The notes under the pieces were generated by a model. The model was not told the DNA's origin. It saw only the letters and a program-made list of their open reading frames with translations, and did no database searches. This document shows, piece by piece, positions 1-6,653 of a stretch of 9,087 nt of DNA. How positions within the stretch are numbered: the stretch's first letter is position 1; every line of letters begins with the position of its first letter. Made by a program: the position numbers and the translations under genes. This stretch comes from Methanomicrobiales archaeon. GTDB lineage: Archaea; Halobacteriota; Methanomicrobia; Methanomicrobiales; Methanoculleaceae. The stretch is from contig JAAYND010000014.1 of the NCBI GenBank assembly GCA_012521035.1, positions 1-9,087 on the forward strand, read 5' to 3'.

Positions 1-1319
1 AGGATGGTGCCGGGGGGAAAGACCCGGGCGAGCATCGGTTCATCAAACTCCTTCCGGGTCCACTCCTTGAACGCGCGGAACCGGGCATCGTGCATTCCGA
101 GGGTATTCTCCTCGTAGGCCCGCGTCCCCTCAAACGGCATCACCTGCCTGATGTTCACCCGCCTCACGAGAAGTCCGGCATCGAGCACCCGCCGGAGGAA
201 CGCCTCGTTCGCATCGAACGTCGCCGGTGTCTCTCCCGCGAGACCGATGACGAAGTTTATGCCCGGGAGGAGCTCCGGTATGCCGGCGGTCCGCCTTCCC
301 CCGACCTCGTTGACGATCTCGATCGCGCGGAAGACATCGTCCGGCATCGCTTTCAGGTTGTTCGCCCTGACCACCGCCGGATCGGCGGTCTCCATCCCGA
401 AGGCCGCGGTATCGCCCGGCGTGTGGCCGGCGACGATGACCCCGAGCGCCTCCCGGGCCGCATCCTCATGGTGGGCGATGGTGCCCGGGTTTATGTTATC
501 GATGTGCAGGGTCAGGAGATCGGGGGCGCTCTCCCGGATGGCGGAGAAGAGATCGGCGAGCACCCCGGGCCGGGGGGCAGGAAACTCCCCGCCGCTGCTC
601 TGGTAGGCGAGGAGGTCGGGTTGCCGGCCGAGCCTGAAGTGCCGGGCGCCTGCCGCACGGAGCGCCGCCACCTCCTCTGCGATACCCTCGATACTCCGGT
701 AGCGCGGGAGCCCGTAGAAAGGCTCCGTGCAGAACGAGCATCCCCCGACCGTCGCCCGGGCGCACCCGACCGCGGTCTCGAGTTCACACATAACGTACGG
801 GAACGCCGGGTGCCGGGCGATGATACCGGCGCCGGCCACGCACCAGGGATCGGTCAGGGAGTAGTCGGTCGAACCGGCTGGATCCCCGCCCGAGAGCCAG
901 GAGTCGAGCGCGACCGCCGGTGACCCCGTGAGCGTGACGTCAAACCCGGCGATCGCCTGTCGGATAGCCTTCTTCCCCCCTCCCGGTGCGTAGCCAAACG
1001 ATACAGGCCCGCCGATGGCGGTGGTCGGTTCCCGGAGGAGTGACCCGAGCTGCTGGATCTCCGTGAGGGTTGCGGGTCTTCCGCCGATGTAGGTGCCGGG
1101 CACGGTCAATCCTGCGATCATCACGACGAGGCTATCGTCGCCGGTGACCAGGGCCGGGTCGGCCCTGACCTGGTCGATGGTGACGTAGCGGGGGGAGTAC
1201 CCGTGCTCCAGGAGAGCCCCGGCGACCTCCCGGATGTAGGGGGATATGTAGGGGGAGACACCGAGACACGCTGGCTCATCGACGTAACCGTCGATTATGA
1301 GGGCGCTACCTGAGGTCAT
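1..1319 (-). CDS. Radical SAM protein, COG1031-like (3'-partial, runs off the left edge)
   Basis: I translated this frame by hand: it is open from ATG at 1319 to the window edge, about 439 codons. The N-terminus has the stretch LIIDGYVDEPACLGVSPYISPY (split: residues 7-20 and 21-28), which I recall as the hallmark of COG1031, archaeal radical SAM proteins with a C-terminal helix-hairpin-helix. Residues 1-160 resemble a degenerate B12-binding-like Rossmann region (IGGPVSFG near 102-109). The cluster motif is at 186-197, with Cys186, Cys194 and Cys197 in the sequence GCARATVGGCSFCTEP. This is CX7CX2C, not the canonical CX3CX2C. Later radical SAM landmarks are DNINPGT, FGMETADP and the glycine-rich INFVIGLAGET. 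It should bind [4Fe-4S] and cleave SAM; the substrate is unknown. The C-terminal part, including any helix-hairpin-helix, lies outside the window. The start overlaps the mptE stop by 14 nt, suggesting translational coupling. Its own ribosome binding site is weak. The radical SAM call is firm; the COG1031 assignment is from memory of the family. Confidence 0.88.
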   Translation of the reverse strand, partial: MTSGSALIIDGYVDEPACLGVSPYISPYIREVAGALLEHGYSPRYVTIDQVRADPALVTGDDSLVVMIAGLTVPGTYIGGRPATLTEIQQLGSLLREPTTAIGGPVSFGYAPGGGKKAIRQAIAGFDVTLTGSPAVALDSWLSGGDPAGSTDYSLTDPWCVAGAGIIARHPAFPYVMCELETAVGCARATVGGCSFCTEPFYGLPRYRSIEGIAEEVAALRAAGARHFRLGRQPDLLAYQSSGGEFPAPRPGVLADLFSAIRESAPDLLTLHIDNINPGTIAHHEDAAREALGVIVAGHTPGDTAAFGMETADPAVVRANNLKAMPDDVFRAIEIVNEVGGRRTAGIPELLPGINFVIGLAGETPATFDANEAFLRRVLDAGLLVRRVNIRQVMPFEGTRAYEENTLGMHDARFRAFKEWTRKEFDEPMLARVFPPGTI

Positions 1320-1932
1320 ACCCGATCAGGTGGAGGAGCTCCCCCGCCCAGAAGAGTTTTCCCCGTTTGACTGGATCGACATCCGGATCCGCGAGGTCAA
1401 ACCCGATGATCTGGATCCGCGCCGCGCCGAGAGCATCGGCGGCGAAGACCGCCCGGTCGCCATCGGTGAATCCGCCGAGGTTATGAACGTGAGCGAGCGG
1501 CGCCGCCTGGGTGGTGGCGACCAGCGGACCCGGTATGCGCGGGACCCAGTGGCGGAGGAGCGGTATGTTATCGCCGTGGGCATGCACGACCATCACCGTC
1601 CCCCGCTCCGAGAGGTCGATGAAGACGTCGGTCGCGCCATCGAGGTCGGTGAAGACCGCATCGGGCCTGATACCGTGGTCCGCGAGCACCTCTGCGGCAG
1701 CGTCGGCGGCGAGGACCACCCCCTCGATTCTGTCGAGTTCATCCCGGAGGCCGGGCGCGTTCCCGCAGACCGTCACCACCCTATCCCGGATGAGCGACTC
1801 AAGGAGCGCGAGATCGTCCCGGCCGCCGGCGAGATCTGCAAGCAGCAGGGCAGCCTCCTCATCAGCCTCGCGCTCAAACCCGAAATATTCAAGAATTGCG
1901 GTATAGTGAGGCTCCCAGTCCTCAAACCTCAT
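1306..1932 (-). CDS. mptE: 6-hydroxymethyl-7,8-dihydropterin pyrophosphokinase (MptE, DUF115)
   Basis: The 208-residue product matches archaeal MptE, the DUF115-fold enzyme that transfers pyrophosphate from ATP to 6-hydroxymethyl-7,8-dihydropterin in the cytoplasm. In methanogens this step leads to tetrahydromethanopterin, the C1 carrier of methanogenesis. Family motifs visible in order are VCGNAPGL (55-62), AADAAAEVL (75-83), PDAVFTDLDG (90-99), HAHGDN (117-122), GGFTDGDRA (153-161), the short GFDL (177-180) and KRGKLFWAGELL (189-200). The acidic DLDG and HAHGDN motifs probably bind metal and nucleotide. One small oddity is AADAAA where I would expect AADGA. Length is normal for the family. 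ATG at 1932 follows GAGGGG with 5-nt spacing and overlaps the upstream TGA as ATGA. The next gene starts inside its last codons. It is sequence-unrelated to bacterial FolK. Confidence is high. Confidence 0.93.
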   Translation of the reverse strand: MRFEDWEPHYTAILEYFGFEREADEEAALLLADLAGGRDDLALLESLIRDRVVTVCGNAPGLRDELDRIEGVVLAADAAAEVLADHGIRPDAVFTDLDGATDVFIDLSERGTVMVVHAHGDNIPLLRHWVPRIPGPLVATTQAAPLAHVHNLGGFTDGDRAVFAADALGAARIQIIGFDLADPDVDPVKRGKLFWAGELLHLIGYDLR

Positions 1933-3434
1933 TGCTTCCCCTCGTCGTCATCCAGGCCGACGATGTTTGAGAACCGCTTGAGGATCGGATCGATTATCAG
2001 GTCAAGCAGATCCTCCTTCTCCTTCACCATCGAGAAGTAGGTGAGCGGGATCATGGCGGCGGCCATCGTGGCGTGCCCTCCCGCCTCGCCGATCGGGCCG
2101 AACGCCTCGGCCATCACGTTACCGAGGTGGAGCCGGATATCCTTATTCCGGCCAGACATGACGATGTTCTGGTCGCTTATACCGTAGACCAGCGCCGTGT
2201 TCACCCCCTCGAGGTGGATCAGGATATCGGCCGCCTGCGGGAGGGCGTCGCGGTTTCTGATGTAGCCGACGTTGGAGAAGAGGTATCCGCTCTTGATCCG
2301 CCGATTTTTGATGGCGTTTCCGATGATCTCCACGGTCTCCAGCGATATGGAGGGGGAGGTGATCTTATCGAGGAGGTCGGAGTCGGTCAGGGGGAGGAGA
2401 AACGCCGCGTAGTTGAGATCCTGGGGCGTGACATTTCTCTTGAAATCTCTTGTATCTGCCCTGATACCGTAGAGAAGCGCGGTGGCCACTGATTTGCTCA
2501 CCGGTATGTCGAGTTCCATCAGGTACTGGGTCATGATGCTCGCCGTAGCGCCGATCCCCGGCCTGATATCGATGAAATCGGCGACGGTGGGCGATTGCTC
2601 ACCGTTCTTGTGGTGGTCGATGATGATGTTGACCCGGGTCGTCTTCGGGAGCTCATTGTTCACCCCCGGACCTGACGAATCGACCAGGGCGATGTAGTTG
2701 CATTCATCGAGGATCTGGGGGGTGAGTCGCTCCATCTTGATCTCGAGGAGGTTGATGAACGCCCGGTTCTCCTGGTGCCCGATGTCGCCCTCGTAGAGGA
2801 TTCGGCACTCGAGTTTGTTGTGGCTTGCGTGCCGGGCGATCATCGAGAGCGCCATGGCGCTTGATATCGAGTCGGGGTCAGGGTTCAGGTGGGTGACGAT
2901 GCAGAACATCCCTTCCCAGGAAGCAAGCATATCGTAGAGGCGCCAGGCGAGCCTTGAAGAGTGAAGTTGCCTGATGTGGTGGATGGCGGTTCTCGCGACC
3001 ACTTCCTGCGGGTAGAGGACGATGTCGGCACCCTCCTGCCGGAGGAGATCGACGCTGACCGGGTCAGTGGCGCGTGCGATGACGTAAGCTGTCGGGTAGC
3101 GGCTTTTTATGGTCTTGAGCGCGGCGAGGTTCGCGTCACGATCGTTTGCAAGGATGAACGCGATCTCTGGAGCCGGCAACCCCTCCATGAGGCCAGGGTC
3201 ACGGAGATCGCGGACGAAGGCTTCGTACTTCTGGTCCCGGAGATCTTCCACGCGCTTCTCGTCCTTATCCACGATGATGAGGTCTTCATCCTCCTGCTCG
3301 AGCTCTTCTGCAACGTTATAGCCGGTACTCCCACAGCCAAGAATTATGTACTTGACACGTTCTTTTGATACGTTCTGGACCGCCTCAGGCATGCGTACAA
3401 TGGTGTAACTCCTCATAGTATTAAGGGATTCCAT
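1929..3434 (-). CDS. TrkA-N domain + DHH/DHHA1 phosphoesterase
   Basis: Cytosolic two-part protein of about 500 residues. Numbering is from ATG at 3434. An N-terminal Rossmann domain, TrkA-N/RCK-like, spans about 25-155, with GCGSTGYN (33-40) followed by an acidic strand end, IIVDKDEKRV, as in NAD(H)-binding folds. The DHH phosphoesterase domain follows: motif I HLNPDPDS (about 182-189), motif II ALVDSSG (249-255), motif III IDHHKNG (272-278). The DHHA1 domain ends in the substrate-binding GGH loop, EAGGHATMAA (450-459). All catalytic Asp and His residues of a Mn-dependent NrnA/GdpP-type phosphodiesterase appear present. Candidate substrates are nanoRNA, pAp or c-di-AMP; the family allows all three and the sequence does not decide. 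It is first in an overlapping cluster with mptE. The start is uncertain: ATG 3434 lies about 32 nt from the TATA centre and has no Shine-Dalgarno; ATG 3416 and ATG 3392 are alternatives. A TTG at 3461 is unlikely because it would fall upstream of the expected transcription start. Confidence 0.9.
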   Translation of the reverse strand: MESLNTMRSYTIVRMPEAVQNVSKERVKYIILGCGSTGYNVAEELEQEDEDLIIVDKDEKRVEDLRDQKYEAFVRDLRDPGLMEGLPAPEIAFILANDRDANLAALKTIKSRYPTAYVIARATDPVSVDLLRQEGADIVLYPQEVVARTAIHHIRQLHSSRLAWRLYDMLASWEGMFCIVTHLNPDPDSISSAMALSMIARHASHNKLECRILYEGDIGHQENRAFINLLEIKMERLTPQILDECNYIALVDSSGPGVNNELPKTTRVNIIIDHHKNGEQSPTVADFIDIRPGIGATASIMTQYLMELDIPVSKSVATALLYGIRADTRDFKRNVTPQDLNYAAFLLPLTDSDLLDKITSPSISLETVEIIGNAIKNRRIKSGYLFSNVGYIRNRDALPQAADILIHLEGVNTALVYGISDQNIVMSGRNKDIRLHLGNVMAEAFGPIGEAGGHATMAAAMIPLTYFSMVKEKEDLLDLIIDPILKRFSNIVGLDDDEGKQ

Positions 3435-3463
3435 TTCGGCGTTTTTCGGAGGGCTCCACAAGG

Positions 3464-3470
3464 TTTATAC
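3464..3470. promoter_or_regulatory. TATA-like box, possibly bidirectional
   Basis: The plus strand reads TTTATAC and the minus strand GTATAAA. Read on the plus strand, a start about 26 nt downstream falls near 3493, 12 nt before the tRNA-Lys 5' end. Read on the minus strand it falls near 3440, just ahead of ATG 3434 of the DHH gene. It is the only good TATA match between the two divergent genes. Spacing fits archaeal promoters; shared use is inference. Confidence 0.5.
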
Positions 3471-3504
3471 CCTATCCCGTGCCATACTGTTAGGTCAGAT
3501 GCAT

Positions 3505-3577
3505 GGGCCTGTAGCTTAGTCGGCAGAGCGACGGACTCTTAATCCGTAGGCCAAGGGTTCGAACCCCTTCAGGCCCG
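3505..3577 (+). tRNA. tRNA-Lys (anticodon CUU)
   Basis: A complete 73-nt cloverleaf can be folded by eye. The acceptor stem GGGCCTG (3505-3511) pairs perfectly with CAGGCCC (3570-3576), followed by discriminator G at 3577. The D arm is GCTTAGTCGGCAGAGC. The anticodon stem ACGGA/TCCGT closes the loop CTCTTAA, with anticodon CTT at 3538-3540, which reads the AAG lysine codon. The T arm is AAGGG TTCGAAC CCCTT. There is no intron and no encoded CCA, as expected in archaea. It is transcribed on its own, away from the DHH cluster. The identity is unambiguous from the anticodon. Confidence 0.98.
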
Positions 3578-3589
3578 TTAAGCACTCAA

Positions 3590-3593
3590 TTTT
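3590..3593 (+). terminator. Short T-run after tRNA-Lys
   Basis: A run of four T follows the tRNA 3' end by 12 nt, in the context CAATTTTACAC. Archaeal RNA polymerase can terminate at T-runs without a hairpin, usually with five or more T, so this is a weak candidate. No better terminator is seen nearby. Confidence 0.25.
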
Positions 3594-3793
3594 ACACACT
3601 TTCCGCACCTGACTCCCGGTACGATCGTTTCGGTGGCGCTCTTCCTGCCCGCATCCCGGGAGATCCTCCTGATGGAGGTGTCGCGCCTATCTGTCGGGTC
3701 AATCTGTACCATCCTTTGCCTGTACTGTGATTGTTGCAGGCGGTCAGGATGATCTCATCCCGACGGAGTTCTGGAGGCTGGTGTACATCCCTG

Positions 3794-3804
3794 ATATATA
3801 TATT
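3794..3804. promoter_or_regulatory. Orphan TATA-like run
   Basis: The sequence ATATATATATT is conspicuous in a GC-rich context and would make a good archaeal TATA box. No start codon with a usable reading frame lies at the right distance on either strand. On the minus strand a transcript would begin near 3772 and run toward the tRNA; on the plus strand it would run antisense into the ATPase gene. It may be functionless. Confidence 0.25.
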
Positions 3805-3839
3805 CTGCTTTCTTGAGGGGATCTGGAATAATTCGCCTC

Positions 3840-3874
3840 GATCCGATGGATCTGTACCGGGCACGGTGTGCCGG
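3840..3874 (-). terminator. Two small hairpins just after the ABC ATPase stop
   Basis: Reading on the minus strand, the ATPase stop is followed within 4 nt by an imperfect stem CCGGCAC/GTGCCCGG (3857-3874, three-base loop, one bulged base), then by GATCC-ATC-GGATC (3840-3852). No T-run follows directly. They may stabilise or end the transcript, but neither is a classic terminator. Confidence 0.25.
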
Positions 3875-3877
3875 GGA

Positions 3878-4765
3878 TCACCGCCCGATCCGCAGGAGCA
3901 TCTCCTCAAGCGTCGGATAATGTGACTCGATCCGCTCGATCACCGCACCGCCCGCTGCAAGCGCCGCGGTCGTCCTGTTCAGGTCATCGATGGAACGGGC
4001 CTCAGCGAGGTAGCGGCCGTCGTGGGTTGAGTACACGACCGGCGTGTCAAAGATTACCGGATCCGGGATCTGGAAAAACACCTGATAGGTGATCGAACCG
4101 AACGCCTCGCGAAGCTCGGGCATGGTCCCTTTTGCCACCACCTGCCCCCGGCGCAGGATAAGGACGAAGTCGCAGATCTCCTCCACCTGGGAGAGGTTGT
4201 GCGCCGAGAAGATCACTGTCTTGCCCTCTTTGCGGAGGCCCTTGATGTAGTCGAGAACCGATCGGGAAGTCATGGGATCGAGGCCGGATGTGGGTTCGTC
4301 GTAGATGAGCAGGCCGGGATCGTGCATCAGCGACCGTGCTATGGCGACTTTTCGTTTCATCCCCTTCGAGAGCTCCGCGATCTTCTTCCCCTCCGGCTCG
4401 AGTGCGAGCCCCGCGAGGAGTTCTTCGCGCCGGGTCCTGACGGCGGCCTTTGACATACCGTAGATCTCACCGAAGAATGAGAGGTATGCATCTGTGGTCA
4501 TCGTCTCGTAGAGTCTCGACTCCTCGGGGAGGTAGCCCAGGTTCTCCTTCAGGTCAAACGGTCGCCTGATGACATCTATCCCGTCGATCGTGAGATCCCC
4601 TGACGTCGGCGTGATGAGGCCGGCCATGATCTTTAAGAGCGTCGTCTTGCCGGCTCCGTTGTGTCCGATAACCCCGAGTATCTCTGCATCATCGAGGTCA
4701 AAGGTGACGTTGTCGAGGGCCGGAAAGTCGCCGTAGTGTTTGGTGAGGGCGCGGGCTGTGATCAC
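3878..4765 (-). CDS. ABC transporter ATP-binding protein (NatA/CcmA-like exporter ATPase)
   Basis: This 295-residue cytosolic ATPase drives the membrane subunits encoded divergently next door. Nucleotide-binding motifs are complete: Walker A GHNGAGKT (34-41), Q-loop region GYLPEES (77-83, with E in the place of Q as I recall for this subfamily), signature LSKGMK (132-137), Walker B LLIYDEP (152-158), D-loop SGLDP (160-164) and switch His189. Residues from about 222 form a C-terminal extension typical of ABC-2 exporter ATPases. The start is GTG at 4765, fixed by a strong GGGAGG 8 nt upstream. Only one ATPase gene is present, so it presumably works as a homodimer with both permeases. It is encoded on the opposite strand from them, separated by an 82-bp spacer if the permease starts at 4848. 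Substrate class is not readable from the sequence. Confidence 0.95.
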   Translation of the reverse strand: MITARALTKHYGDFPALDNVTFDLDDAEILGVIGHNGAGKTTLLKIMAGLITPTSGDLTIDGIDVIRRPFDLKENLGYLPEESRLYETMTTDAYLSFFGEIYGMSKAAVRTRREELLAGLALEPEGKKIAELSKGMKRKVAIARSLMHDPGLLIYDEPTSGLDPMTSRSVLDYIKGLRKEGKTVIFSAHNLSQVEEICDFVLILRRGQVVAKGTMPELREAFGSITYQVFFQIPDPVIFDTPVVYSTHDGRYLAEARSIDDLNRTTAALAAGGAVIERIESHYPTLEEMLLRIGR

Positions 4766-4773
4766 GTTGGTAT

Positions 4774-4779
4774 CCTCCC
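4774..4779 (-). promoter_or_regulatory. Ribosome binding site fixing the GTG start of the ABC ATPase
   Basis: The minus strand reads GGGAGG, 8 nt before GTG at 4765. It is the strongest Shine-Dalgarno sequence in the window and justifies the non-ATG start. Confidence 0.8.
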
Positions 4780-4782
4780 TAT

Positions 4783-4794
4783 GTCATCGATGAC
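4783..4794. repeat. Perfect 12-bp palindrome between divergent ABC genes (possible operator)
   Basis: GTCATCGATGAC is identical to its reverse complement and sits between the ATPase start and the permease start. Position and symmetry suit a dimeric regulator acting on both promoters. The flanking AT-rich CTACTAATAG (4795-4804) is the nearest TATA-like sequence. No regulator gene is next to it, so operator function is inference. Confidence 0.4.
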
Positions 4795-4838
4795 TACTAA
4801 TAGGTTGCTGTAGAGATATGGTTTCTCTGAGTTTCATT

Positions 4839-4845
4839 GGGGGTG
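4839..4845 (+). promoter_or_regulatory. Ribosome binding site supporting the permease start at 4848
   Basis: GGGGGTG ends 2 nt before ATG 4848 and aligns with the archaeal consensus GGAGGTGAT. The upstream in-frame ATG at 4818 has only a poor match (TAGAGAT) before it. The site therefore favours the start ten codons further in. Confidence 0.55.
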
Positions 4846-4847
4846 TT

Positions 4848-6653
4848 ATGCGCATACTCTCCTCTATTCGGACGATAGCCGCCTGGGAGATGAAGCGGTC
4901 GGTGACCATGATGGGAAGACACGTCCTGCCCCTCGCCGTGGGACTACTCGTCCTCCTGATGCTGGTGACCTCGTTCGCCGCCCAGAGTGGCATCCATATG
5001 CAGGACGGGATGTACCGTATCGGTATTGACGATCCCGGCGTTGCCCGGGTCATCGCCCCCGACAGCCGCTTTACGATCACCATCGCCGACGTCCCCACCC
5101 TCCGGGAGGACCGGTTTGCCTACGATATCATCATACTCCGGGGGGAGGTCTATGCCGCCGATACCGATAAAGGGCGGGCGGCCTTAAAGTCGCTTGAACG
5201 TGACTACGAGGTGTACGTCTCTCATGTTGCCGCCGGAGAACCCGATCTCTTCGCCGCATACCCGCTCTGGATCGATCTTGAGTACGTGAAGAGCGAGATC
5301 GATTTTGTGGCAACAGAGAGCGGGCAGCAGGTCGGCGCCGTGGTAGATACGAGAGATCCCCCCATCCCCTCGGGTCCAGTCGAGGCGGTAACCCATCCCC
5401 CATCGGCCATGCCGATCTCTGAGGACGACCTCAGGGAGCATCTCGCCGGGTCCGGGAGCGATCACCCCCTCTCCCGCTACACCGGCATCCTGTCAGGCTC
5501 TTCATCAGTGTATGACCTCAAAACGCCGTCCCAGCTCTCTCCACCGCTTCCCTTCGACTCGATCATCCTGATCTTCATCTTCATCTTCCCCCTCTACTTC
5601 ACATCGCAGTTCTTCATGATGAGCGTGATGAACGAGCGGGTGGGAAGAGCCGGTGAGGCGCTCCTCTCCGCACCGGTCAGGCCATCTGCGATCATCATCG
5701 GGAAGGTGCTCCCCTACTTTGCTCTCATGCTCATCATATCGACCGCGATCACCCTCATCATCGGGGCGCCGATAGGAATCCTCGTCCCCCTCATACCGGT
5801 CATCCTCTTCTTCCTCGCGAGCGCCCTGATCATCGGCATGGCTGCCAGGAGCTTCAAGGAGCTCTCGTTTATATCGATCTTCTTCTCGACCCTCGCCACC
5901 GCCTACCTCTTCTTCCCGACGGTCTTTGCAAACACCCATGTCATAAGCATCGTCTCCCCTCTCACCCTGGTCGTCCTCGAGCTCCAGGGCGATGGATTTA
6001 CCGCCCTCGAGTACCTCTACTCGACCGCGCTCTTCTTTGCCACAAGTTTCATCCTTTTCTACGCCGGCACCGTGAATTACCGCGAAGAACGGCTGTTCTC
6101 GACAAAAAATCTTATATCGCGGTTCGCGGACTTCATATCAGGCGGGATCATGCGCGATCACCCGCATGCGTCGCTCTTCGCCCTTGCCCTCCTCTCAATA
6201 CCCTTCGTCTTCATGGTCCAGATGATGGCGCTCGTCCTCTTCTTCAACATCCCGATGCCGCTCTCTCTCGCCCTCCTGGTCATCACCGCGGCGTTCATCG
6301 AGGAGTTTGCGAAGTCTCTTGGGCTCTACGCAATCGCACGGGAGCGCCCCGGGTTCCTGACGCTAAAAAATCTCATCATCGCGGCGTCTGTTATCGGCCT
6401 CGGGTTCCTCATCGGGGAGAAACTCCTCCTCTTTGCCACGCTCGCCCAGATCAGCGAGTCGATATTTGGAAGCGCTCTCTTCCTCTCCCTCGGTCTGCTC
6501 TGGATGCCGCTCCTCCTCCACATCGCCGGGGTGCTGATCACCGGAGGATTCATCCTCTTCGGTGGACGGCGCGCCTACGTGCCGGGCATCATCGTGGCGA
6601 GCGTTGTACACAGCCTCTATAACCTTTACTTCATTCTGGGGGGTCTCCTATGA
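4848..6653 (+). CDS. ABC-2 type permease fused to a PrsW-like intramembrane protease domain
   Basis: This 601-residue membrane protein has two halves. Residues 1-410 are a NatB-like ABC-2 permease: TM1 about 27-46, an extracytoplasmic domain of about 190 residues (47-236), then about five membrane spans (roughly 238-408). The family signature MNERVGRAGEALLSAP (261-276) and GKVLPY (285-290) mark the coupling region to the ATPase. After a short linker, residues 440-601 form a second hydrophobic domain with PrsW/type II CAAX protease-superfamily motifs: EEFAK (485-489, EExxK), FLIGE (520-524, FxxxE), His558, and HSLYN (588-592, HxxxN). All four are present, so the protease may be active. It overlaps the next permease by ATGA. 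An in-frame ATG at 4818 would add ten residues. The ABC half is certain; the PrsW assignment rests on motifs and topology read by eye. Confidence 0.88.
   Translation: MRILSSIRTIAAWEMKRSVTMMGRHVLPLAVGLLVLLMLVTSFAAQSGIHMQDGMYRIGIDDPGVARVIAPDSRFTITIADVPTLREDRFAYDIIILRGEVYAADTDKGRAALKSLERDYEVYVSHVAAGEPDLFAAYPLWIDLEYVKSEIDFVATESGQQVGAVVDTRDPPIPSGPVEAVTHPPSAMPISEDDLREHLAGSGSDHPLSRYTGILSGSSSVYDLKTPSQLSPPLPFDSIILIFIFIFPLYFTSQFFMMSVMNERVGRAGEALLSAPVRPSAIIIGKVLPYFALMLIISTAITLIIGAPIGILVPLIPVILFFLASALIIGMAARSFKELSFISIFFSTLATAYLFFPTVFANTHVISIVSPLTLVVLELQGDGFTALEYLYSTALFFATSFILFYAGTVNYREERLFSTKNLISRFADFISGGIMRDHPHASLFALALLSIPFVFMVQMMALVLFFNIPMPLSLALLVITAAFIEEFAKSLGLYAIARERPGFLTLKNLIIAASVIGLGFLIGEKLLLFATLAQISESIFGSALFLSLGLLWMPLLLHIAGVLITGGFILFGGRRAYVPGIIVASVVHSLYNLYFILGGLL

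Larger units (their letters stand above)
3578..3877. other. Intergenic stretch without a convincing gene
   Basis: These 300 bp lie between the tRNA and the end of the ABC ATPase gene. Open frames exist on both strands (minus 3592-3909, plus 3731-3925), but neither has a ribosome binding site or recognisable motif, and both run into the ATPase 3' end. Visible structures are a small inverted repeat CCTCC-TGAT-GGAGG at 3665-3678, an AT-rich TATA-like run at 3794-3804, and two hairpins at 3840-3874 listed separately. A small RNA cannot be excluded. Confidence 0.5.

Noticed and set aside
90..923. Long plus-strand open frame of 277 codons
   Set aside because: It lies antisense to the radical SAM gene, has a low-complexity Arg/Gly/Pro/Glu-rich composition and no motif; it is a shadow caused by high GC.
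1297..2040. Plus-strand open frame of 247 codons across the mptE/DHH junction
   Set aside because: It is the complement of mptE and the end of the DHH gene, both of which have clear family motifs.
3665..3678. CCTCC-TGAT-GGAGG hairpin as a terminator for tRNA-Lys
   Set aside because: It is 88 nt beyond the tRNA and is not followed by a T-run.
3592..3909. Minus-strand open frame of 105 codons in the tRNA-ATPase gap
   Set aside because: It starts inside the ATPase 3' end, lacks a ribosome binding site, and has no domain or repeated pattern.
3731..3925. Plus-strand 64-codon frame as a possible peptide substrate of the exporter
   Set aside because: It begins at TTG, overlaps the ATPase antisense, and shows no leader, double-glycine or cysteine pattern expected of an exported peptide.
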